Assembly: GCA_947453195.1 (NCBI GenBank)
Contig: CANGFO010000002.1
Span: forward strand, 1 to 64,000
Reading direction: 5' to 3'
Origin: Flavobacteriaceae bacterium
GTDB lineage: Bacteria > Bacteroidota > Bacteroidia > Flavobacteriales > Flavobacteriaceae
DNA: 64,000 bases
Below the pieces are notes generated by a model. It was not told the origin of the DNA and ran no database searches. It saw only the letters and a program-made list of their open reading frames with translations. Both the position numbers and the translations under genes were made by a program. Of the stretch, positions 33,691 through 42,117 are shown piece by piece; position 1 is the first letter of the stretch, and every line of letters begins with the position of its first letter.

Positions 33691-33984
33691 ATGACGAAAG
33701 CAGATATCGTAGCGAAAATTTCTGAAAAATTAGGCCTTGAAAAAGGAGATGTTCAAGCAACAGTTGAAGCATTAATGGAAGAAGTGAAAGAATCATTAGA
33801 AAATGGAAATAATGTTTACTTAAGAGGATTCGGAAGCTTTATTATCAAAACAAGAGCAGAAAAAACAGGTAGAAACATTTCAAAAAATACTACAATTAAA
33901 ATTCCAGCACACAATATTCCAGCATTTAAACCTGCTAAAGTATTTGTAGAAGGAGTAAAAACTAAAACTGAAATTGCAGTTTAA
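33691..33984 (+). CDS. HU/IHF family DNA-binding protein
   Basis: This 97-residue histone-like protein compacts and bends DNA. The N-terminal MTKADIVAKISEKLGL helix pair and the LRGFGSFIIKTRAEKTGRNISKNTTIKIPAHNIPAFKPA arm-to-C-terminus block are the HU/IHF signature; the two-stranded arm carries the minor-groove proline. It could be HU or an IHF-like subunit. It is the first gene of a plus-strand stretch with the 30-residue basic ORF 31 bases later. Confidence 0.96.
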   Translation: MTKADIVAKISEKLGLEKGDVQATVEALMEEVKESLENGNNVYLRGFGSFIIKTRAEKTGRNISKNTTIKIPAHNIPAFKPAKVFVEGVKTKTEIAV

Positions 33985-34015
33985 AAAATTAATATTAATC
34001 TAAAAACCTCATACC

Positions 34016-34108
34016 ATGCCAAGCGGTAAAAAAAGAAAAAGACATAAGGTAGCGACGCACAAACGTAAAAAAAGAGCGAGAGCTAACCGTCACAAAAAGA
34101 AAAAGTAG
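34016..34108 (+). CDS. 30-residue highly basic protein, COX24/AURKAIP1-like, candidate ribosomal protein bL38
   Basis: The ORF reads MPSGKKRKRHKVATHKRKKR then ARANRHKKKK: 19 of 30 residues are Lys or Arg, plus four His. The motif KRKRHKVATHKRKKR is that of the COX24/AURKAIP1 (DUF1713-like) family seen in Bacteroidota and in mitochondrial ribosomes. From memory, a protein of this type was found in a Flavobacterium ribosome and named bL38; I cannot check this here. It begins 31 bases after the HU gene and ends in a terminator, so the two are likely co-transcribed. It is too short for standard ORF searches. Confidence 0.8.
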   Translation: MPSGKKRKRHKVATHKRKKRARANRHKKKK

Positions 34109-34131
34109 TTTTAAACTACTTTTTTCTTTTT
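34101..34131 (+). terminator. Terminator after the HU/basic-ORF pair
   Basis: AAAAAGTAGTTT pairs with AAACTACTTTTT with almost no loop (TTAAA centre), ending in a T-rich run to 34131. The stop codon of the small ORF lies in the left arm. Confidence 0.75.
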
Positions 34132-34267
34132 AAACGTTCATTGAAAATGAAGTTTAGTAATCAGTATTCAGTTACAGTAGGCAGATTGCTTACTAAAAAA
34201 TACTATCAACTAAAATTCACCGGGTAATACCTGAAATAATGTTTAATCCATCCCTATTTATAAATTT

Positions 34268-34308
34268 AGGAATTAGGATTCAGGATTTTATTTAATCCAA
34301 AATCCCAA
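34268..34308. repeat. Imperfect inverted repeat in the gap before rng
   Basis: The stretch AATTAGGATTCAGGATT is followed, after TTATTT, by an imperfect reverse complement (AATCC...AAAATCCCAAATT). Innermost arms GGATT/AATCC are perfect. It looks like a decayed intergenic repeat of a kind common in flavobacteria. The wider gap 34132-34350 has no ORF I can support. Confidence 0.4.
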
Positions 34309-34350
34309 ATTGAAAAACCTAAACAATAAATACGGATAAAAATTTACAAC

Positions 34351-35895
34351 ATGAATAAAGAATTAATCATCCGTAGTGGTGAAGATGCTGTAGATTTTGC
34401 CTTATTAAAAGATGGAAAACTTATTGAATTACACAAAGAAAAAGAAACAGGGGATAATTTCTTAGTTGGTGATATTTTTATTGCCAAAATTAGAAAACCA
34501 GTTCCCGGACTTAATGCGGCATTTGTAAATGTAGGCTATGAAAAAGATGCCTTTTTACATTACCACGATTTAGGTCCTGCGTTACATTCTTATTTGAAAT
34601 TCATAAAACTTGTAAACACAGGTAAAATAAAAGATTTTTCACTAAAAAACTTTAAGTTTGAAAATGAGATTGATAAAGACGGCGCCATAGCAGATGTGCT
34701 AAGCGTTAATCAATCGGTATTAGTGCAAGTGGTTAAAGAACCTATATCTACCAAAGGCCCAAGAATAAGCTCAGAGCTTTCTTTTGCAGGTAGATTTTTA
34801 GTTCTTGTCCCTTTTTCTGATCGTGTTTCTATTTCGCAAAAAATAGAAGATCGTGCCGAAAAAGACCGATTAAAAAAATTGGTGCAAGCAGTCAGACCTA
34901 AAGGATTTGGAGTTATTGTGCGAACAGTAGCAGAAGGCAAAACAACAACAGAATTAGAAAAAGATTTGCAGAATCTAATGAATAGATGGACTGCAATGTG
35001 TAAAAAATTACCAACCGCTCATCATCCGTCAAAGGTATTAGGAGAACTTAACAAAGCTTCCTCTATATTAAGAGACGTATTTAATGACACCTTTACCGGT
35101 ATTCATATTGATGATGAAGAGTTGTATCAGGAAACAAAGGAGTATTTAGCCGAAATAGCTCCCGAAAAACAAAAAATAGTGAAATTCTATCAGTCAAATG
35201 ATACGCCACTATTTGAAAAATATCATATAGAGCGTCAAATAAAAACCTCATTCGGTAGAACCGTTTCTATGAGTAAAGGAGCTTATTTGATTATAGAACA
35301 TACCGAGGCATTACATGTTATTGATGTAAATAGCGGTAACCGTTCTAACAAAGCAACCAATCAGGAAGATACCGCACTAGAAGTAAACATGATTGCTGCT
35401 GCAGAAGTAGCACGCCAATTAAGACTTCGCGATATGGGTGGTATTATTGTAGTCGATTTTATTGACATGCAAAACCCTGATAACCGCCAGGTTCTTTACA
35501 ATTTCTTGAAAGAAGAAATGAGTGATGATAAGGCAAAACACAAAATCTTACCGCCAAGTAAATTTGGTTTAGTTCAAATTACAAGACAGCGTGTAAGACC
35601 AGAAGTTAATATTGAAACAAGAGAAGAAAATCCAAATAATTTAAGCGGAGATGTAGATGCTCCAATTCAAATTATAGATAAAATTACATTCTCTCTTGAA
35701 AAAATTATCAAAGACCATAATAAAGTGAAATTAAATGTTCACCCATTTGTGGCAGCCTATTTAAAGAAAGGGTTTCCTTCTATTCGTTCAAAATGGTTTT
35801 TTGAACATAAAAAATGGGTTAAAATCATCCCGCGTGATGCGTATACGTATCTAGAATATCATTTTTTTGATGACCAAGGGAAAGAAATTAAATAA
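34351..35895 (+). CDS. rng: Ribonuclease E/G family protein (RNase G type)
   Basis: The 514-residue protein opens with an S1-like RNA-binding region (residues 38-130, with GDIFIAKIRKPVPGLNAAFVNVGYEKDAFLHY). The catalytic RNase H-like part includes the metal-binding motifs LHVIDVNSGN and GGIIVVDFIDM. There is no long E. coli RNase E-type C-terminal scaffold, and the length fits RNase G. It cleaves single-stranded A/U-rich RNA in rRNA and mRNA processing. The gene is monocistronic, downstream of the basic-ORF terminator. Confidence 0.94.
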   Translation: MNKELIIRSGEDAVDFALLKDGKLIELHKEKETGDNFLVGDIFIAKIRKPVPGLNAAFVNVGYEKDAFLHYHDLGPALHSYLKFIKLVNTGKIKDFSLKNFKFENEIDKDGAIADVLSVNQSVLVQVVKEPISTKGPRISSELSFAGRFLVLVPFSDRVSISQKIEDRAEKDRLKKLVQAVRPKGFGVIVRTVAEGKTTTELEKDLQNLMNRWTAMCKKLPTAHHPSKVLGELNKASSILRDVFNDTFTGIHIDDEELYQETKEYLAEIAPEKQKIVKFYQSNDTPLFEKYHIERQIKTSFGRTVSMSKGAYLIIEHTEALHVIDVNSGNRSNKATNQEDTALEVNMIAAAEVARQLRLRDMGGIIVVDFIDMQNPDNRQVLYNFLKEEMSDDKAKHKILPPSKFGLVQITRQRVRPEVNIETREENPNNLSGDVDAPIQIIDKITFSLEKIIKDHNKVKLNVHPFVAAYLKKGFPSIRSKWFFEHKKWVKIIPRDAYTYLEYHFFDDQGKEIK

Positions 35896-35926
35896 AAAAA
35901 GCCTTACAGAGATGTAAGGCTTTTTT
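35895..35926 (+). terminator. Terminator after rng
   Basis: A perfect 14-bp stem (35895-35908 with 35913-35926) with loop GAGA and core GCCTTACA ends in T6. It starts at the stop codon. Confidence 0.9.
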
Positions 35927-36002
35927 GGTTTATAGCAATTAGTATTAATTAATAGATTTCATATTTTTATTTTAAAAAACTCCTTAAAAGTAAATTTCTG
36001 TT

Positions 36003-36010
36003 TACTTTTG
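36003..36010 (+). promoter_or_regulatory. -7 element of asd
   Basis: TACTTTTG matches TANNTTTG exactly, 36 bases before the asd start. No clear -33 box. Confidence 0.45.
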
Positions 36011-36046
36011 TTTTTCGAAATCAGTCTTTAATAAAATAGAAATAAT

Positions 36047-37036
36047 ATGAGAGTTGCTGTTGTGGGTGCTACCGGTATGGTTGGCGAAGTAATGCTTCAA
36101 GTTTTAGCAGAAAGAAATTTTCCGGTTACCGAGTTGATTCCGGTGGCATCTGAGAAATCGGTGGGAAAAGAAATCGAGTGGAAAGGAACTAAATATAAAG
36201 TGGTTGGCCTTGAAACGGCGGTTGCTATGCGTCCAGATATTGCTTTGTTTTCTGCTGGTGGAGAAACTTCTTTGGCTTGGGCTCCAAAATTTGCGGAAGC
36301 GGGAACCACCGTTATCGACAACTCTTCGGCTTGGAGAATGGACGCAACTAAAAAATTAATCGTTCCCGAAATTAATGCCTCTCAATTAACTAAAGATGAC
36401 AAAATCATTGCAAATCCAAACTGTTCTACCATTCAAATGGTATTGGTTTTGGCCCCTTTGCATGCTAAATATAAAATCAAACGCGTTATTGTTTCTACCT
36501 ATCAATCCATCACCGGAACGGGAGTAAAAGCAGTGCAGCAGCTAGAAAATGAATACGCTGGAGTGCAAGGCGAAATGGCCTATAAATACCCAATTCACCG
36601 CAATGCGATTCCGCAATGTGATAGCTTTGAGGCAAATGGTTACACCAAAGAAGAGATGAAATTGGTGAAAGAAACCAAGAAAATATTAAGCGATAATTCG
36701 ATTGCAGTTACGGCTACCGCGGTTCGTGTACCAATTGTAGGTGGACATAGTGAAGCGGTAAATATTGAGTTTGAAAACGACTACGAATTAAATGATATTC
36801 GTGCTATGTTACAACAAACCGATGGTGTAGTTGTACAAGATGATTTGGATGCATTTTCATATCCAATGCCTTTGTTTGCTGAAGGAAAAGATGCCGTGTT
36901 TGTGGGTAGAATTCGTAGAGATGAAAGTCAAGCTAATTCTTTAAATATGTGGATTGTTTCGGATAATTTAAGAAAGGGAGCTGCTACGAACACCATTCAA
37001 ATTGCGGAGTATTTAGTAGCACATCAATTGGTGTAA
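36047..37036 (+). CDS. asd: Aspartate-semialdehyde dehydrogenase
   Basis: This enzyme reduces aspartyl phosphate to aspartate semialdehyde with NADPH, feeding lysine, diaminopimelate, methionine and threonine synthesis. The 329-residue protein has the N-terminal Rossmann motif VAVVGATGMVG, the active-site cysteine in NPNCSTIQM (about residue 126) and the catalytic histidine in VGGHSEAV. Length matches the Gram-positive-like short type. It is followed 14 bases later by a small exported-protein gene. Confidence 0.96.
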   Translation: MRVAVVGATGMVGEVMLQVLAERNFPVTELIPVASEKSVGKEIEWKGTKYKVVGLETAVAMRPDIALFSAGGETSLAWAPKFAEAGTTVIDNSSAWRMDATKKLIVPEINASQLTKDDKIIANPNCSTIQMVLVLAPLHAKYKIKRVIVSTYQSITGTGVKAVQQLENEYAGVQGEMAYKYPIHRNAIPQCDSFEANGYTKEEMKLVKETKKILSDNSIAVTATAVRVPIVGGHSEAVNIEFENDYELNDIRAMLQQTDGVVVQDDLDAFSYPMPLFAEGKDAVFVGRIRRDESQANSLNMWIVSDNLRKGAATNTIQIAEYLVAHQLV

Positions 37037-37050
37037 ACCCAATTTACATA

Positions 37051-37404
37051 ATGAATAAAAAGTATTCAGTACTGAGTTTTCTTTTCGGATTGACTGTATT
37101 ATTTTCCATAATATTGCAGTCCTCGCATACTTTTATTCATTTAGAAAAAGAACTTGCCCAAAAGCAATGCCTTCATAAAGAGTTTAAAAATCAGAAGCAA
37201 TTTACACACGGACACCACAATTTAGATCGTTGTTTTGTGTGTGAATTTACTTTTAGCAACTCGATAAAATCGGACTTTTTCATTTTTGATTTTAAGAAAA
37301 TTGTGGTTCCTGCAACCTATTCTTTTTTTTATTCTAAAGAAATTGCCGAATCCTTTCGAGGAAGTCTTTTTGCCCTTCGGGCACCACCTCGTTTTATTGT
37401 TTAA
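37051..37404 (+). CDS. Small Cys/His-rich protein with N-terminal membrane helix
   Basis: The 117-residue protein has one hydrophobic N-terminal segment (about residues 6-26, signal or anchor). A His/Cys-rich region follows: KQCLHKEFKNQKQFTHGHHNLDRCFVCEF, with a CxxC pair. It ends in LRAPPRF, a C-terminal motif seen in small proteins encoded next to TonB-dependent receptors for metals. I do not know a family name with certainty. Binding of a metal ion such as zinc or copper at the cell envelope is inferred. It stands between asd and a TonB receptor on the same strand. Confidence 0.65.
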   Translation: MNKKYSVLSFLFGLTVLFSIILQSSHTFIHLEKELAQKQCLHKEFKNQKQFTHGHHNLDRCFVCEFTFSNSIKSDFFIFDFKKIVVPATYSFFYSKEIAESFRGSLFALRAPPRFIV

Positions 37405-37460
37405 ATCCTATTCATCCGAATTTTTCGGATTGTATTTTTTTCACAATAAAATTACTTTTC

Positions 37461-39668
37461 ATGAAATTACTTTTCAGCACCCTATTTCTAGGGTTATCAT
37501 TTGTTGCTGTAGCGCAAAATAAAATCAGCGGCACCATTAGCAATAAACAAAACCAAGCAATGCAGGGCGTGACCATTTCCCTACCCGAAATTCATAAGGA
37601 AACCATTTCCGATGAAAAGGGGAATTACTATTTCACCAATTTACCTTCCGGAAATATCAAAATTGTATTTTCCTATATCGGCTTTGCTACTCAAACTATA
37701 GAAATTAATTTGAACGGGAAGGAACATAAGTTAGATGTTATATTAGAAGAAACGATACACCAAATGGAAGATGTAATTTTTTCTACCCCATTTAATAAAC
37801 TCCAATCGCAAAATGTCATGAAGGTAGAGCATCAATCGATGAAGGCACTTCAGCAAAAAGGGACGGCAACTCTTATGGAAGGTCTAGCAACTATTCCGGG
37901 TGTTTCTCAAGTTTCCACCGGAACTTCTATAGGGAAGCCCGTAATTCGTGGGTTAAGTGGCAACCGGGTTTTAGTCTATTCGCAAGGCGTCCGATTGGAG
38001 AACCAGCAATTTGGAGAGGAACATGGCTTGGGGTTGAACGATGCCGGAATTGAAAGCGTTGAAGTAATAAAAGGCCCTGCATCTTTGTTGTATGGATCGG
38101 ATGCGATAGGAGGGGTTTTGTATTTTAATCCCGAAAAATTTGCTGCGCCCCATTCTGTAAATGCCAATTTTATTCAAAAGGTGTTTTCCAATACCAATGG
38201 AATTAATTCTAATTTGGGCGTGAAAACTTCGGGTGATAGTTGGAAATTTTTAGCTCGTGGAAGTTACAGTACCCATGCCGATTATAAAATTCCAACTGGA
38301 AATAGGGTCACTAACACCCGATTTAATGAAAGCGATTTCAAAACTGCAATTGGCTATTTAACTACCAAATTCAATTCTACTTTTAGGTATAACTTTAACA
38401 AATTGGATATAGGAATTCCGGAAACTGGCATTGCTGAACAGACTTCTACCAAGCAAACAGAGTTTCCAAAACAGGCCGTATTTGCTAATATTATAAGTTT
38501 AAACAATATCATTTTCTTTAATAATTCTAAGCTTGATGCTGATTTGGGTTTTATTTCTAATGATCGAAGTGAGTTTGTAAATAGCAATGTAGCTAACTTA
38601 CACATGAAGTTAACTACTTTCAATTATAATGTAAAATATTATTTACCAAAAATTGGAAAGATAGAGACGATTTTTGGTACTCAAGGAATGCACCAAACCA
38701 ATAAAAATTCCGGACAAGAATTTTTAATTCCTGATGCAACTACAACTGATTTTGGAGTTTTTGGAACAGCAAATTACGAGTGGAAAAAGAATGTGATTCA
38801 GGCCGGACTTCGCTTGGATAATCGAAATATTACAACAACCGAACATGGAACAAATGGCGATGAAGGTTACTTTGCAGCAATCGATAGAAAATTTCAGAGT
38901 TTTAATTCGTCTTTAGGATTGAAATCCAGTTTAAAGGAAAATATCATTTTACGACTAAATCTAGCGACTGGATTTAGAGCGCCTAACCTAGCCGAATTAA
39001 CCTCCAATGGCGTTCATGAAGGAAGTAATCGTTACGAAATTGGGAATGCTGATTTGCAAAATGAGCAAAATTTTCAAACCGATTTGAATTTGGAATATCG
39101 AATTCCCCATTTTGAATTATTCCTTAACGTATTTTATAATCACATAAATAATTATATTTTTATTGCTCCAAATGGCACCCAGATTAATGGGTTTGATGCG
39201 TTCAATTACACCCAAGCAAATGCTAATTTATATGGAGGCGAAGCGGGGATACATTTTCATCCCCATCCACTAGATTGGTTGCATGTTACGAGTAACTTTG
39301 AGAGCGTAACCGGTAAAAAACAAAATGGGGATAATTTGCCTTTAATTCCTGCAATGAAATGGAACAATGCTGTAAAGACGGAATTCAAATCGGGCAAGTA
39401 TTTAAAAGATAGTTTTGCTATTTTAAATATGGATTATTTTTTCGATCAAAATAATGCTGGCTTTTTTGAAACAAAAACTAGTAATTACTTCTTGCTAAAT
39501 TTGGGATTTGGTGGAACTATAACCTATAAGAAAATGGCTTTTGATGTTAATTTGAATGCCAATAATTTATTGGATAAAACTTATATTTCGCATTTATCCC
39601 GATTAAAAAACGATGGAATTCCCAACATAGGCAGAACTTTTATATTAGCAATAAACATAACTATATAG
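37461..39668 (+). CDS. TonB-dependent outer-membrane receptor
   Basis: The 735-residue protein has a signal peptide (residues 1-19) and a carboxypeptidase-regulatory-like beta-sandwich (about 22-98, ISGTISNKQNQAMQGVTISL). A plug domain follows (about 115-225, GVSQVSTGTSIGKPVIRGLSGNRVLVY then VEVIKGPASLLYGSDAIGGV), and a 22-stranded barrel ends in GRTFILAINITI. These receptors take up siderophores, vitamins, metals or oligosaccharides using TonB energy. The small Cys/His-rich protein before it points to a metal substrate, but no SusD partner is present, so a SusC role is unlikely. The start codon is flanked by a short tandem duplication (see findings). Confidence 0.93.
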   Translation: MKLLFSTLFLGLSFVAVAQNKISGTISNKQNQAMQGVTISLPEIHKETISDEKGNYYFTNLPSGNIKIVFSYIGFATQTIEINLNGKEHKLDVILEETIHQMEDVIFSTPFNKLQSQNVMKVEHQSMKALQQKGTATLMEGLATIPGVSQVSTGTSIGKPVIRGLSGNRVLVYSQGVRLENQQFGEEHGLGLNDAGIESVEVIKGPASLLYGSDAIGGVLYFNPEKFAAPHSVNANFIQKVFSNTNGINSNLGVKTSGDSWKFLARGSYSTHADYKIPTGNRVTNTRFNESDFKTAIGYLTTKFNSTFRYNFNKLDIGIPETGIAEQTSTKQTEFPKQAVFANIISLNNIIFFNNSKLDADLGFISNDRSEFVNSNVANLHMKLTTFNYNVKYYLPKIGKIETIFGTQGMHQTNKNSGQEFLIPDATTTDFGVFGTANYEWKKNVIQAGLRLDNRNITTTEHGTNGDEGYFAAIDRKFQSFNSSLGLKSSLKENIILRLNLATGFRAPNLAELTSNGVHEGSNRYEIGNADLQNEQNFQTDLNLEYRIPHFELFLNVFYNHINNYIFIAPNGTQINGFDAFNYTQANANLYGGEAGIHFHPHPLDWLHVTSNFESVTGKKQNGDNLPLIPAMKWNNAVKTEFKSGKYLKDSFAILNMDYFFDQNNAGFFETKTSNYFLLNLGFGGTITYKKMAFDVNLNANNLLDKTYISHLSRLKNDGIPNIGRTFILAINITI

Positions 39669-39780
39669 CCTATTTTTACTCGTAAACTGTTCGTTTTCAA
39701 TAGTTTTTGAATAAAAATATTTGGAGAAAATAAATTTTAGTTATAACTTTACTAGATACTAATCTTTAAACCAACCACTT

Positions 39781-40164
39781 ATGAATTCCATGTTTACTAA
39801 ATTTGTCAGAAGGATACTGGGAGGTATTCTTGTTTTATTCGGGATGAATATTCTATTACCACAACCATTTATTCCTTTGCCGGTTCCACCTGAAAAGGCT
39901 GCTGCATTTTTAGCTTCTTTGGCAGCAACAGGTTATATATTAAAAACAGTGGCCCTTTTAGAAATTGTAATTGGATTGTTATTGTTAGCTAAAAAATGGG
40001 TTGCTTTTGCCTTAATATTATTAGCTCCCATATCATTAAATATTTTATTATTTCATTTCTTTTTGGATGCTTCAGGCGTTGGTGGCGCATTAGTTGTCGC
40101 CGCATTAAACGGAATATTAATTTATAAATATTGGTCGAGCTACAGATCATTATTTCATTACTAA
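39781..40164 (+). CDS. DoxX-like four-helix membrane protein
   Basis: The 127-residue protein has four hydrophobic helices and an N-terminal FVRRILGGILVLFGMNILLPQPFIPLP segment. The compact four-TM pattern resembles DoxX/DoxD-like proteins, which often have roles in redox or stress defence. I am not sure of the family. It lies 112 bases after the TonB receptor gene and ends in a strong terminator. Confidence 0.7.
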   Translation: MNSMFTKFVRRILGGILVLFGMNILLPQPFIPLPVPPEKAAAFLASLAATGYILKTVALLEIVIGLLLLAKKWVAFALILLAPISLNILLFHFFLDASGVGGALVVAALNGILIYKYWSSYRSLFHY

Positions 40165-40166
40165 AT

Positions 40167-40197
40167 AAAAAAAGCGTCGAACACCGACGCTTTTTTT
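40167..40197. terminator. Bidirectional terminator between the DoxX-like gene and mtgA
   Basis: A7-GCGTCG pairs with CGACGC-T7 around AACAC, a 13-bp stem. It overlaps the mtgA stop by two bases, so it can stop both genes. Confidence 0.9.
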
Positions 40198-40909
40198 AAT
40201 ACTCTATTTTTCCAAGATGACGCATGGTTTTTACGATTTTGCCTTTTCTCTTTTGAATATATGCAGAAGAATTGGAAGCTTTGTATTTTCTAGGATTGGG
40301 AAGAATTGCTGCAATTCCTGCTGCTTCCATTTTGGTTAAATTGTCGGCTTTGGTTTTGTACCAATATTCTGATGCAGCCTCCACGCCATAAACTCCTTCT
40401 CCCATTTCTATCGAGTTGAGGTACACTTCCATAATGCGTTCTTTTCCCCAAACGATTTCAATTAATACCGTGAAATAAGCTTCTAGCCCTTTTCTTAAAT
40501 AACTTCGGCCTTGCCATAAAAATACATTTTTTGCCGTTTGTTGGGATATAGTGCTACCTCCTTTTAATCTTCGGCCTCTTTCATTATTTCGAAATGCTTT
40601 TTGCATGGCTTTAAAATCAAATCCGTAATGAGACAAGAAAGTACCGTCTTCACTTGCAATTACTGCTTTTTGCATGTTGGTTGAAATTTCGTCGAGTGGC
40701 ACCCAAGTATGACTGCAAGTCATTTCTTTTCCTGCAAATTTTTGTTCCAGTGCTCGTGTTACCATTAATGGTGTAAACGGAACCGGAACCCACTTAAAGA
40801 GGATTACTAAAAACAAGGAGATTCCAAAAAACCAAAGTAAGGATTTCCAAAGAAAAGTCTTTAGTTTTTGAAAAAAGGTAGAATTGGAATTGTCTTTTTT
40901 TGCTGCCAT
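40196..40909 (-). CDS. mtgA: Monofunctional peptidoglycan glycosyltransferase
   Basis: The 237-residue protein has one N-terminal membrane anchor (about residues 16-40) and a family GT51 domain. Motif EDGTFLSHYGFDFKAM carries the catalytic glutamate and GSTISQQTAKNVFLW and KERIMEVYLNSIEMG are the other GT51 signatures. It polymerises lipid II into glycan strands. There is no transpeptidase domain, consistent with MtgA. It directly follows the FAD oxidoreductase gene (adjacent, no gap) and is likely co-transcribed. Confidence 0.96.
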   Translation of the reverse strand: MAAKKDNSNSTFFQKLKTFLWKSLLWFFGISLFLVILFKWVPVPFTPLMVTRALEQKFAGKEMTCSHTWVPLDEISTNMQKAVIASEDGTFLSHYGFDFKAMQKAFRNNERGRRLKGGSTISQQTAKNVFLWQGRSYLRKGLEAYFTVLIEIVWGKERIMEVYLNSIEMGEGVYGVEAASEYWYKTKADNLTKMEAAGIAAILPNPRKYKASNSSAYIQKRKGKIVKTMRHLGKIEY

Positions 40910-42022
40910 CTATACTAAATCTGCTAGTTCTTTTCCTATTAAACTTCCTATTGCAACACCCATTCCTCCCAATCGAACTCCACAATATACATTGTTGGAA
41001 AGTTGAGAAACTATCGGATTTTTGTGTGCTCCAATACCCATAATACCACTCCAACGGTGTGCAATTTGAAACTCTTGGTTTGGTAAAATTACATTTTTTA
41101 ATAAGTCTTCCAATTTATTCTGAATTTTTTCTGTCTGCGATAAATTGGTGGTGGTTTCTCCTTCAAAATCTAAATTTCTACCGCCACCTAGTAGAATTCG
41201 ATCTTCAAAATTTCTAAAATAATAATATCCTTTGTCTAAATGAAAGGTGCCTTTGATATCTAAATTGGCAATCGGCTCCGTAATTAAAACTTGTGCACGT
41301 GCCGGTTTCACTTCGTTATTTGTAAGTTTCGAAGCAAAACCATTGGTAGCAAAAAGCAATTTTTTAGTGTTAAAAGCAGTGTCGTTTACAACCAATTCTA
41401 CCGAATCATTTTTATCTGTATAGGAGGAAACTTCTGCTTGATTCAAAATTAAAATATCTTTCGAAATGGCTTCTTTTAGTAAAGCTTGCATCATGTTCCC
41501 AGTGTCAATTTGTGCTTCAAAAGGATTGAAAATGGAATATTCTTTCGTGTTTGCAAAGGCAAATCGATCAACCTCTTTCGAAAATACATCGGCTTTAAAA
41601 AGCGGTTTTAATATTTCATTTAAAAAAGGCATTTTCTGCAAACATTCGCTGTAAGTTGCATCGTCATCTTGAAGAAATAATTCATAACCTCCGTAAGGTT
41701 TGAAATCAAGCACGGCATCACCAAGTCTTTTGCGAAGCAGTTGCAAGCCGGTCCAGCGTTTTTGCACTAACTGAATGACTTCTTCTTCGGAGTGGGTTTT
41801 TAGGTCGTCAATTAATTCTGACAAACTTCCAAAACACGCAAATCCTGCATTTTTTGTACTGGCTCCTTGTGGTAAAATTCCCTTTTCGAGAATCAGTATT
41901 TTACTTTCTGGAAATCGTTCGCGCAATTCTAATGCGCAATGCAATCCAACAATTCCGCTGCCCACAATAGTGAAGTCAACATTTGTAAACCAATTTTTTA
42001 TTTCCCAATAACTTAGTTGCAT
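40910..42022 (-). CDS. FAD-dependent oxidoreductase (DAO family)
   Basis: The 370-residue protein has the N-terminal FAD-binding Rossmann motif IVGSGIVGLHCALELRE followed by the adenine-binding glutamate in ILILEKG. The C-terminal part contains RWSGIMGIGAHKNPIVSQL, typical of DAO/glycine-oxidase-like enzymes. Substrate is unknown; amino acids or other amines are plausible. The stop abuts the mtgA start. It is divergent from the S9 peptidase gene, with about 95 bases between. Confidence 0.88.
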   Translation of the reverse strand: MQLSYWEIKNWFTNVDFTIVGSGIVGLHCALELRERFPESKILILEKGILPQGASTKNAGFACFGSLSELIDDLKTHSEEEVIQLVQKRWTGLQLLRKRLGDAVLDFKPYGGYELFLQDDDATYSECLQKMPFLNEILKPLFKADVFSKEVDRFAFANTKEYSIFNPFEAQIDTGNMMQALLKEAISKDILILNQAEVSSYTDKNDSVELVVNDTAFNTKKLLFATNGFASKLTNNEVKPARAQVLITEPIANLDIKGTFHLDKGYYYFRNFEDRILLGGGRNLDFEGETTTNLSQTEKIQNKLEDLLKNVILPNQEFQIAHRWSGIMGIGAHKNPIVSQLSNNVYCGVRLGGMGVAIGSLIGKELADLV

Positions 42023-42117
42023 GGAGGCTATTTTCTGCTAATTTAGAAAAAAACTAATCACGCTCCAATTTAAAATTATTTCCTACTTTTAACCTTTATT
42101 AAAAATTAGTAATCCCA

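Noticed and set aside
37286..37522. Plus-strand ORF of 78 codons overlapping the Cys/His-rich gene and the TonB receptor start
   Set aside because: It overlaps two better ORFs in another frame and shows no protein-like pattern.
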